From Janthinobacterium psychrotolerans (GTDB lineage Bacteria > Pseudomonadota > Gammaproteobacteria > Burkholderiales > Burkholderiaceae_D), in assembly GCF_001677885.1 (NCBI RefSeq), contig NZ_LOCQ01000058.1, positions 1 through 64,000 on the forward strand: a stretch of DNA of 64,000 nucleotides. Reading direction: 5' to 3'. Positions 57,689 through 64,000 of the stretch are shown piece by piece. A program made the translations under genes and the position numbers. The notes under the pieces were generated by a model. The model made no database searches, had not been told where the DNA came from, and saw only the letters and a list, made by a program, of their open reading frames with translations. Numbering within the stretch: the first letter of the stretch is position 1; every line of letters starts with the position of its first letter.

Positions 57689-58126
57689 TTATGCGCGCAC
57701 GGTTTCCACGCCCAGATTGGCCAGCTGGTCGGCCCGTTCATTGCCCGGATGGCCGTTGTGGCCGCGCACCCAGCGCCATTCCACATGGTGCACGGACTGG
57801 GCCAGGTCGAGCGCCTGCCACAGGTCCACGTTCTTGACCGGCGCCTTGGCGGCCGTCTTCCAGCCGCGCGCTTTCCAGCCGTGAATCCACTCGCTGATGC
57901 CCTTTTGCACATACTGGCTGTCGGTGTACAACACCACCTGGCAGGGGCGCTTGAGCGCCGTCAGGGCTTCGATCACGGCCTGCAATTCCATGCGGTTGTT
58001 GGTCGTGTTCAGCTCGCCGCCGTAAATTTCCTTTTTGGCGCCATCGGCCACCATCAGGGCGCCCCAGCCGCCCGTGCCGGGGTTGCCCTTGCACGCGCCA
58101 TCGGCGTAAATTTCTACCTTATCCAT
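57689..58126 (-). CDS. rnhA: Ribonuclease HI
   Basis: 145 residues. Catalytic set: DGACKGNPG (Asp), [13 protein letters not shown] (Glu), YTDSQYV (Asp) and [12 protein letters not shown] (His, Asp). Degrades RNA of RNA-DNA hybrids. Overlaps the methyltransferase gene by 8 bases. Confidence 0.96.
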   Translation of the reverse strand: MDKVEIYADGACKGNPGTGGWGALMVADGAKKEIYGGELNTTNNRMELQAVIEALTALKRPCQVVLYTDSQYVQKGISEWIHGWKARGWKTAAKAPVKNVDLWQALDLAQSVHHVEWRWVRGHNGHPGNERADQLANLGVETVRA

Positions 58127-58895
58127 GTTCCTGTTCCCGCCTTTTGTTGGTAACCGGTGCGCCTGCGGGCGCCGTCGCCGGTTTCTTGGTCCATGCCGGA
58201 CCGATCAATCGCATCCCTTTGACACGCTTGATGGCCTGCACTATATACACTGCGCCCAGATATGGCCACCAGCGCGCACCGGCACGATCCATATAAGCGT
58301 GGCGGCGCAGCCACTTATCGGTCTTGCAGGCGGGCGCGTAACAACCAAAATGGCTGCGGCTCACGCCCATGTTCAGCAATTTCAGCCAGTCCTTCATGCG
58401 CGGCATGGAGATCAGCTCGCCTGCCCTGGGCAGGTAATGGCGACCCGTCAGGCGGGCCAGGCCCTGGCGCGCACCCCACAGGCTGGCCGGGTTGAAGCCG
58501 CAGATGATGAGCTGGCCTTCGGGGATCAGTACGCGCTCGACTTCGCGCAGTACCTGGTGCGGCTCGGCCGCAAATTCAAGCACATGGGGCATCACCACCA
58601 GGTCCAGGCTGTGGGTATCGAAGGGCAGCTCGTCAAACGCGGAAACCAGCTTGAGCGCGCTGCCCTGCGGCTGGCTGCCCGGAAGGCGTGCGTCGATCTG
58701 CCATTTGTTGGGCATGCGGCTGGCGGCCAGCGCGTCAAATTGGGGCAAGCCCAGCTGCACGGCGTTAAAGCCGAAGATATCGACCGTCAGGCTGTCCAGG
58801 CATTGCTGTTCCCATTGACGCACGTACAAGCCGGCCGGCGTCTGCAACCAGCCGTCAAGCGCTATAATGGATTTTTCGGATGCCGCACTGTCCAT
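58119..58895 (-). CDS. Class I SAM-dependent methyltransferase
   Basis: 258 residues. The SAM fold is visible though the first motif is weak: [20 protein letters not shown] (post-motif), [20 protein letters not shown]. Substrate unknown; the gene is usually found beside gloB and rnhA in these bacteria. Divergent from gloB with a 19-base gap. Confidence 0.86.
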   Translation of the reverse strand: MDSAASEKSIIALDGWLQTPAGLYVRQWEQQCLDSLTVDIFGFNAVQLGLPQFDALAASRMPNKWQIDARLPGSQPQGSALKLVSAFDELPFDTHSLDLVVMPHVLEFAAEPHQVLREVERVLIPEGQLIICGFNPASLWGARQGLARLTGRHYLPRAGELISMPRMKDWLKLLNMGVSRSHFGCYAPACKTDKWLRRHAYMDRAGARWWPYLGAVYIVQAIKRVKGMRLIGPAWTKKPATAPAGAPVTNKRREQEHG

Positions 58896-58914
58896 TCAGT
58901 TTTCTCTCTTACAC

Positions 58915-59724
58915 ATGATCAACTCCCCTGAACACGCTTTATCGGTACTTGCCGTGCCCGCTTTTAACGACAATTACCTGTGGCTGATCCATGACGGCAA
59001 GCAAGCCGCCGTAGTCGACCCCGGCGGCGCCAAGCCCATCCTCGAGGCACTGGCGGCCCATGGGCTGAGCTTGTGCGCCATTCTACTGACGCATCACCAT
59101 GCCGACCACACCGGTGGCGTGCCTGAATTGTTACAGCATTTCGCCGTTCCCGTCTTCGGTCCGCGCAACGACGCCATCACGGCCATTACGGAACCGCTGG
59201 CCGAAAATGATGTCGCCATTGTCGCCGAATTGGGCCTGCAGCTCACCGTGATCGACGTGCCCGGCCACACCAGGGGCCATATTGCCTATGTACGCCAGCG
59301 CGGCGGCACCAACGGTGCACCGTGGCTGTTTTCCGGCGACACCCTGTTTGCCGGCGGCTGTGGCCGCCTGTTCGAAGGTACGCCGGGCCAGATGGCCGAC
59401 TCGCTGGGCAAGCTGGCCGCCCTGCCCGACGACACGCTGGTCTATTGTGCCCACGAGTATACCCTGTCCAACTTGCGCTTTGCCAGCGCGGTCGAGCCTG
59501 GCAACCTGGCGCTGCAGGAACGCATCGCCATCGATACGGAACAACGCCAGCAGGGCTTGCCGACCGTGCCATCGACCGTGGGACTGGAAAAAGCCACCAA
59601 TCCGTTTTTGCGCTATCGCGAACCGGCCATCCTGACCAGCCTGAAAGTGGCTGGCAAGCTGGGCAATGATGCCTCGCCGGTGGAAGCGTTTGCGGCGCTG
59701 CGCATGTGGAAGAACAATTTTTAA
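58915..59724 (+). CDS. gloB: Hydroxyacylglutathione hydrolase (glyoxalase II)
   Basis: 269 residues from ATG 58915. The metallo-beta-lactamase metal motif [27 protein letters not shown] and [13 protein letters not shown] match glyoxalase II, which hydrolyses S-lactoylglutathione in methylglyoxal detoxification. The alternative upstream ATG would overlap the divergent gene. Confidence 0.95.
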   Translation: MINSPEHALSVLAVPAFNDNYLWLIHDGKQAAVVDPGGAKPILEALAAHGLSLCAILLTHHHADHTGGVPELLQHFAVPVFGPRNDAITAITEPLAENDVAIVAELGLQLTVIDVPGHTRGHIAYVRQRGGTNGAPWLFSGDTLFAGGCGRLFEGTPGQMADSLGKLAALPDDTLVYCAHEYTLSNLRFASAVEPGNLALQERIAIDTEQRQQGLPTVPSTVGLEKATNPFLRYREPAILTSLKVAGKLGNDASPVEAFAALRMWKNNF

Positions 59725-59746
59725 TTTTTCACCGCAGCTGTGCACG

Positions 59747-59774
59747 AAAAAAATCCCGGCATGCCGGGATTTTT
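59747..59774. terminator. Bidirectional terminator between gloB and aceB
   Basis: ATCCCGGC-ATGCCGGGAT stem with A-run upstream and T-run downstream, ending the two convergent genes. Confidence 0.85.
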
Positions 59775-59794
59775 CATTTAACTCAAGAAAACAA

Positions 59795-61393
59795 TCAGAT
59801 TTCTTCGTACAGCGGCAAGGTCAAAAATTCGGCAAACGATGCCGAAGTCGACATCTCCTCGAAAATCTGGCCGGCGCGCACATAGGTCGGGCCGTCGCCG
59901 CCCGGAGCATCGCGCTGCACCTTTGCCAGCTCTTCCGGAATCATGGCGCGCACCATCTCGGCCGTGACCTTGCGGCCGTCTTCCAGCACGCCCTTGCTCG
60001 AACGAATCCATTGCCAGACTTGCGAGCGGCTGATCTCGGCCGTGGCCGCGTCTTCCATCAGGTTATGGATCGGCACGCAGCCATTGCCGGCCAGCCAGCT
60101 GCCCAGGTAGTGGATGCCGACATTGATGTTGTAGCGCAAGCCCGCTTCCGTGATCGGCGCTTCCGGCTGGAAGTTCAGCAGGTCGGCCGCCTTGACGTCG
60201 ATGTCGGGACGCTGCTTGTCGATCTGGTTCGGCTTGTCGCCGAGGACCTTGGTGAACTCGCCCATGGCCAGCTCGACCAGGCCGGGGTGGGCGACCCAGC
60301 CGCCGTCGTAGCCGTCGGTGGCGTCGCGCGCCTTGTCGTTACGCACGCCGCCCATGGCGACGTCGTTCTTTTCCGGGTCGTTCTTGATCGGGATCAAAGC
60401 CGCCATGCCGCCGATCGCCGGTGCGCCGCGTTTGTGGCAGGTTTTCAGCAGCAGCAAGGCATAAGCGCGCATGAAGGGCGCCGTCATCGTGACCTTGGCG
60501 CGGTCGGCCAGGCAGAAATCCTTGTCGAGCTTGAATTTCTTGATGCACGAGAAGATGTAATCCCAGCGACCGGCGTTGAGGCCCGAGCTGTGCTCTTTCA
60601 GTTCGTACAGGATTTCATCCATCTCGAAGGCGGCCAGGATGGTTTCGATCAGCACGGTCGCCTTGATGGTGCCTTGTGGCAGGCCCAGCTCGGTTTGCGT
60701 CATGACGAAAATATCGTTCCACAGCCGCGCTTCCAGGTGCGATTCCATCTTCGGCAGATAGAAATAGGGGCCGGCGCCGCGCGCCAGTTGTTCCTTGGCG
60801 TTATGGAACATGAACAGGGCAAAATCGAAAATGCCGCCCGAAATGCGCTTGCCGTCGACCAGCACATGCTTTTCATCGAGGTGCCAGCCGCGCGGGCGCA
60901 CGACCAGGGTGGCGATCGTGTCGTTGAGCTTGTACGACTTGCCGTTCTGCTCCAGCGAAATGGTCTTGCGCACGGCGTCGAACATATTGATCTGGCCCGT
61001 CAACTGGTTGTCCCAGTTGGGCGTGTTCGAATCTTCGAAGTCGGTCATATAGCTGTCGGCGCCGGAATTGAAGGCATTGATCACCATCTTGCGCTCGACC
61101 GGACCGGTAATTTCCACGCGGCGGCATTCCAGCGCTTTGGGTATCGGCGCGATTTTCCAGTCGCCGTCGCGGATATGTGCGGTTTCCGGCAGAAAATCAG
61201 GACGCTCCCCCGCATCGAGGCGCTTGGCGCGCTCGACCCGCACGGCCAGGAGTTCCTGGCGACGTGGCTCGAAGGCACGCGTCAGTCTGGCGACCAGCGC
61301 CAGCGCCTCGGGAGTCAGGATCTGCTCATAGCCAGGCTGGATTTTGCCCGTGATCTGCATGCCTTCCGGTAAAGCGATGGGGGATTGCGTCAT
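59795..61393 (-). CDS. aceB: Malate synthase A
   Basis: 532 residues from ATG 61393, the usual size for type A. Motifs: [72 protein letters not shown]. Condenses glyoxylate with acetyl-CoA in the glyoxylate shunt. Divergent from a LysR-type regulator that probably controls it. Confidence 0.97.
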   Translation of the reverse strand: MTQSPIALPEGMQITGKIQPGYEQILTPEALALVARLTRAFEPRRQELLAVRVERAKRLDAGERPDFLPETAHIRDGDWKIAPIPKALECRRVEITGPVERKMVINAFNSGADSYMTDFEDSNTPNWDNQLTGQINMFDAVRKTISLEQNGKSYKLNDTIATLVVRPRGWHLDEKHVLVDGKRISGGIFDFALFMFHNAKEQLARGAGPYFYLPKMESHLEARLWNDIFVMTQTELGLPQGTIKATVLIETILAAFEMDEILYELKEHSSGLNAGRWDYIFSCIKKFKLDKDFCLADRAKVTMTAPFMRAYALLLLKTCHKRGAPAIGGMAALIPIKNDPEKNDVAMGGVRNDKARDATDGYDGGWVAHPGLVELAMGEFTKVLGDKPNQIDKQRPDIDVKAADLLNFQPEAPITEAGLRYNINVGIHYLGSWLAGNGCVPIHNLMEDAATAEISRSQVWQWIRSSKGVLEDGRKVTAEMVRAMIPEELAKVQRDAPGGDGPTYVRAGQIFEEMSTSASFAEFLTLPLYEEI

Positions 61394-61484
61394 GATGTTC
61401 TCCGTTATTGATAAAAGTAATCTTGCAGGCAAAGTATAAGCGGTGGCGATGCTGCGGCACGGTAGTCTAGCGCGCTGTTGTTCT

Positions 61485-61500
61485 ATAGTATATTCACTAT
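61485..61500. promoter_or_regulatory. Possible LysR-type binding site between aceB and the regulator
   Basis: ATAGT-N6-ACTAT, an interrupted dyad of the T-N11-A type, lies in the intergenic region of two divergent genes, the standard place for a LysR-type regulator box. Confidence 0.45.
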
Positions 61501-61565
61501 CAGGCATGGAAACGAGACTAAAAATCATTTCATTCATGCGTTTTTATCACAAGTGTAAGGGCATC

Positions 61566-62477
61566 ATGGGACAGTTCCGGCAAATTTCGACCTTCGTGGA
61601 AGTGGTCGCCAGGGGCAGCCTGTCGGCCGCCGCGCGCGCCGAGGGCATCGCGCCGGCCATGATAGGCCGCCGTCTCGATGCGCTCGAGCAGCGCCTGGGT
61701 GTCAAGCTGCTGCAGCGCACCACGCGCAAGCTGGCCCTGACCAACGAAGGCGCGGCTTTCCTGGAAGACTGCCAGCGCATCCTGGCGGACCTGGAGGAAG
61801 CGGAACTGGCGGTGGCCGAGCGCAGCGTCAAAGCCAGCGGCCATCTGCTCATTTCCGCGCCGGCCGGCTTTGGCCGCCAGCACGTGGCGCCGCTGATCCC
61901 CTCTTTTGTTGCCGAGCACCGCGACGTGACGGTGGCGCTCAATCTCAATGACCGCCTGGTGGACCTGATCGGCGAAGGCATCGATGTGGCGATCCGGATT
62001 GCCAGCCTGTCCGACTCTTCCCTGGTCAGCACCAAGCTGGCCGACAATCACCGCGTGGTGGTGGGCGCCCCTTCTTACCTGAAACGGGCCGGCACGCCAC
62101 GGGTGCCGGGCGACCTGATCAAGCACAATTGCCTGGCGATCAGTGGTGAAGGCAGCCAGCGCGGCTGGACTTTCCGCGAAAACGGCAAGAACGTGACCTT
62201 GAAAGTATCGGGCAATATGGTCTGCAACGACGGCGAAGTGCTGCACGACTGGGCACTGGCCGGCAAGGGACTGGCCTGGCGATCGATGTGGGAAGTGGGG
62301 GCGGAGATAGCATCGGGACAACTGGTGACCATGCTCGACCAGTTTGCCGCACCAGGCAATGATATTTATGCCGTGTTTGCGCAGCGGCGTCACCTGCCCT
62401 TGCGCATACGGGCGTTTGTCGATTTTTTGCGGCACAGCTATTCGCAGCCCGACTATTGGCGGGAGCGGGCGATTTGA
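61566..62477 (+). CDS. LysR-type transcriptional regulator
   Basis: 303 residues from ATG 61566. N-terminal winged HTH (FRQISTFVEVVARGSLSAAA, EGIAPAMIGRRLDALEQRLG, VKLLQRTTRKLALTNEG) and a substrate-binding domain. Likely regulates aceB or acetate-type metabolism; the effector is not known. Confidence 0.92.
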   Translation: MGQFRQISTFVEVVARGSLSAAARAEGIAPAMIGRRLDALEQRLGVKLLQRTTRKLALTNEGAAFLEDCQRILADLEEAELAVAERSVKASGHLLISAPAGFGRQHVAPLIPSFVAEHRDVTVALNLNDRLVDLIGEGIDVAIRIASLSDSSLVSTKLADNHRVVVGAPSYLKRAGTPRVPGDLIKHNCLAISGEGSQRGWTFRENGKNVTLKVSGNMVCNDGEVLHDWALAGKGLAWRSMWEVGAEIASGQLVTMLDQFAAPGNDIYAVFAQRRHLPLRIRAFVDFLRHSYSQPDYWRERAI

Positions 62478-62636
62478 GAGTGCTTCGGCATGCATGCGAT
62501 AGCGGACAACTTTGTTATGCGATCACGGATAACTATGTTGGCGGCTTATGCGCAAGGCCAAGCCGACCTACGCCGACCTACCCGATATGTTCCGATATGC
62601 GCCAGCATTTGCCGGGATATGCGAAAATTCAGGCGA

Positions 62637-62671
62637 AAAAAAATCCCCGGAGACCGAGGATTTCTTTATTT
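62637..62671. terminator. Terminator downstream of the cold-shock gene
   Basis: AAATCC-CCGGAGACCGA-GGATTT with A-rich and T-rich flanks; the short stem makes it moderate. The 200-bp gap left of it (62478-62636) holds nothing recognisable. Confidence 0.55.
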
Positions 62672-62687
62672 CGTTTGATCCAGCGTA

Positions 62688-62891
62688 TTAGATTGGCTGA
62701 ATGTTCGAAGCTTGCTTGCCTTTAGGGCCAGCAGTCACTTCAAAAGAAACGCGTTGGTTCTCTTGCAGGGACTTGAAGCCGTTCGACTGGATAGCCGAGA
62801 AGTGAGCGAACAGATCTTCGCCGCCTTCGTCAGGGGTAATAAAGCCGAAACCCTTCGAATCATTGAACCATTTTACGATGCCAGTTGCCAT
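62688..62891 (-). CDS. Cold-shock protein, CspA family
   Basis: 67 residues, normal length. RNP1 KGFGFITP and RNP2 DLFAHFSAI are intact. It acts as an RNA chaperone. The gene is preceded by about 300 bp without another gene, as is usual for csp genes. Confidence 0.95.
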   Translation of the reverse strand: MATGIVKWFNDSKGFGFITPDEGGEDLFAHFSAIQSNGFKSLQENQRVSFEVTAGPKGKQASNIQPI

Positions 62892-63200
62892 TACAATTTC
62901 CTATTTCAGTTAAGTTGGGCTTGCGCCCGTTATATCGTTTGAAGCAAGAAAGAAATGACAGACAAACTGCACTACTACCTCGAATCCAACGATGCCCAAT
63001 TATACCAACAAAACTGGGAAAAACCATTTTTTCGCAAAATAAACTTGCGTGGCCTACTTTCATAGTCAAAACAGCCAAAAATCCCGGTCTTGCGGCGCCG
63101 CTGAAGCAGCGGCATGAACACACTATATCCTAATCCAAGCCGCATACGTTTTGCGTTGTATCAAATATATCATTTGAACCACGCCCATCTAACATTGTCG
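62892..63200 (-). promoter_or_regulatory. Long leader region of the cold-shock gene
   Basis: About 310 bp of AT-richer sequence without a gene ahead of the csp ATG; it should contain the promoter and a 5' leader. I find no clear promoter pair or cold-box match. Confidence 0.45.
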
Positions 63201-63563
63201 TCAGGCCGAAAAATGGGTGGCGGCCGGGTCCGTCGCGGCCCAGCGCAGCAAGGCACCCACTTGCCCGCTCAGCACGGGCCACTCGGCGAGCACATGGGCC
63301 GGCTCGTTCAGCAACTGGCGCGCCAGTTGTTCCAGCCGGCGGCATTCCTGGCCCAGGGTGGCAAAGCCGAAGGTGGCGGCGGAACCGGCCACCGCATGCA
63401 GCGCATGGTGCAAGGCGGTCAACTGCTCCAGGCGCGGCCCTTCGGTATCGCAGCGCACCTGGGCATCGGCGATCGCCTGCATCAGCGCCGGCACGCCGGC
63501 CGCGTATTTGTCATTGAGGGCGCGCAAGCGGGCGCGAAAGTCGGGATCGATCAAGGTGGCCAT
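63201..63563 (-). CDS. Hpt (histidine phosphotransfer) domain protein
   Basis: 120 residues from ATG 63563. A four-helix bundle with the phosphorylatable His in HHALHAVAGSAATFGFATLG. A phosphorelay intermediate; partner kinase not in view. Confidence 0.8.
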   Translation of the reverse strand: MATLIDPDFRARLRALNDKYAAGVPALMQAIADAQVRCDTEGPRLEQLTALHHALHAVAGSAATFGFATLGQECRRLEQLARQLLNEPAHVLAEWPVLSGQVGALLRWAATDPAATHFSA

Positions 63564-63585
63564 GTGGTGATTACCCGTCAGTGAG

Positions 63586-64000
63586 TTATTTGGTGCCGAA
63601 GATACGGTCGCCCGCGTCGCCCAGGCCAGGCACGATATAGGCATGATCGTCGAGGTGCGAATCGAGCGCTGCGGCAAACATTTTGACGTTCGGATGGGCG
63701 TTCTGGAACACGGTCACGCCTTCCGGCGCCGCCACCAGCGCCAGGAAGATGATCTGCTCGTCGGAAACGCCACGTTTTTTCAGCACGTCGACGGCGTACA
63801 CGGCCGAATTGCCGGTGGCGACCATCGGGTCGCACAGGATAAAGGTACGCTCGCTCGGGTCCGGCAAGCGCACCAGGTATTCCACCGGCATATGGGTGGC
63901 CGGGTCGCGATAGACGCCGATATGGCCGACACGCGCCGAGGGCACCAGGTTCAGCAGGCCGTCGCTCATGCCGATGCCGGCGCGCAGAATCGGCACGATG
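63586..64000 (-). CDS. upp: Uracil phosphoribosyltransferase (partial)
   Basis: The frame continues past the right edge; 138 residues are visible. [23 protein letters not shown] (PRPP loop) and the [13 protein letters not shown] end match UPRT. It converts uracil and PRPP to UMP in pyrimidine salvage. Confidence 0.93.
   Translation of the reverse strand, partial: IVPILRAGIGMSDGLLNLVPSARVGHIGVYRDPATHMPVEYLVRLPDPSERTFILCDPMVATGNSAVYAVDVLKKRGVSDEQIIFLALVAAPEGVTVFQNAHPNVKMFAAALDSHLDDHAYIVPGLGDAGDRIFGTK

Noticed and set aside
59666-61372. Long rightward frame over malate synthase
   Set aside because: Antisense shadow; aceB is unmistakable on the other strand.

Overview
The window is a temperate, long-tailed (siphovirus-type) prophage, from the left edge to about 56.76 kb, followed by about 7.2 kb of bacterial chromosome. 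The host genes (dnaQ, rnhA, a SAM methyltransferase, gloB, aceB with a divergent LysR regulator, a cold-shock gene, an Hpt protein, upp), the high GC and the protein style suggest a betaproteobacterium of the Oxalobacteraceae (Janthinobacterium/Duganella/Massilia-like). That is inference from sequence style; no database was searched. The prophage integrase lies beside the 3' end of a tRNA-Val(CAC) gene at 56716-56790, the likely attachment site. The other prophage end, with the rest of the tail fibre gene and probably the lysis genes, lies left of position 1.

The layout is lambda-like but mirrored. Late genes read leftward from about 24.9 kb to the left edge: small and large terminase, portal, minor head protein, scaffold, P22-type coat, connectors, tail tube, a G/GT-type chaperone pair with a slippery heptamer, tape measure, and a J-like tail tip/fibre. 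Upstream of them, at 24.8-25.6 kb, a zinc-finger gene, a promoter region and a strong terminator reproduce the lambda Q-pR'-tR' order, and several intrinsic-terminator-like hairpins punctuate the late operon. The leftward early operon (39.4 to 25.1 kb) starts with cro and carries KilA-N and HTH regulators, a Dcm methyltransferase with a repeat-rich insert, a helicase-like/methyltransferase fusion, a Ref-type nuclease and O/P-like replication genes with an iteron cluster inside the initiator gene. Two rightward genes interrupt it.

The immunity region (39.4-42.4 kb) has cro and cI diverging from three operators, with cI followed by a secreted protein and a ClpP-like protease. A second operator pair with the same 25-bp spacing controls the rightward early operon. 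That operon (42.47-56.6 kb) carries many small overlapping genes, a 530-bp gene-free block of strongly structured RNA with tRNA-like parts, a RecT/exonuclease recombination pair, a KTSC protein, NinB, an RdgC fused to an FtsK-gamma-like domain, an ASCH-like protein, a MazG-like protein, an excisionase-like HTH protein and the integrase.

Most unusual: the RdgC-FtsK-gamma fusion; the structured RNA block at 43.2-43.73 kb; a second structured gene-free block at 41.9-42.4 kb; the lysogeny-linked ClpP-like and secreted genes; a small early gene apparently split by insertion of an opposite-strand membrane protein gene; promoters that would make cro (and perhaps cI) mRNAs leaderless; and a coat protein with a signal-peptide-like N terminus.
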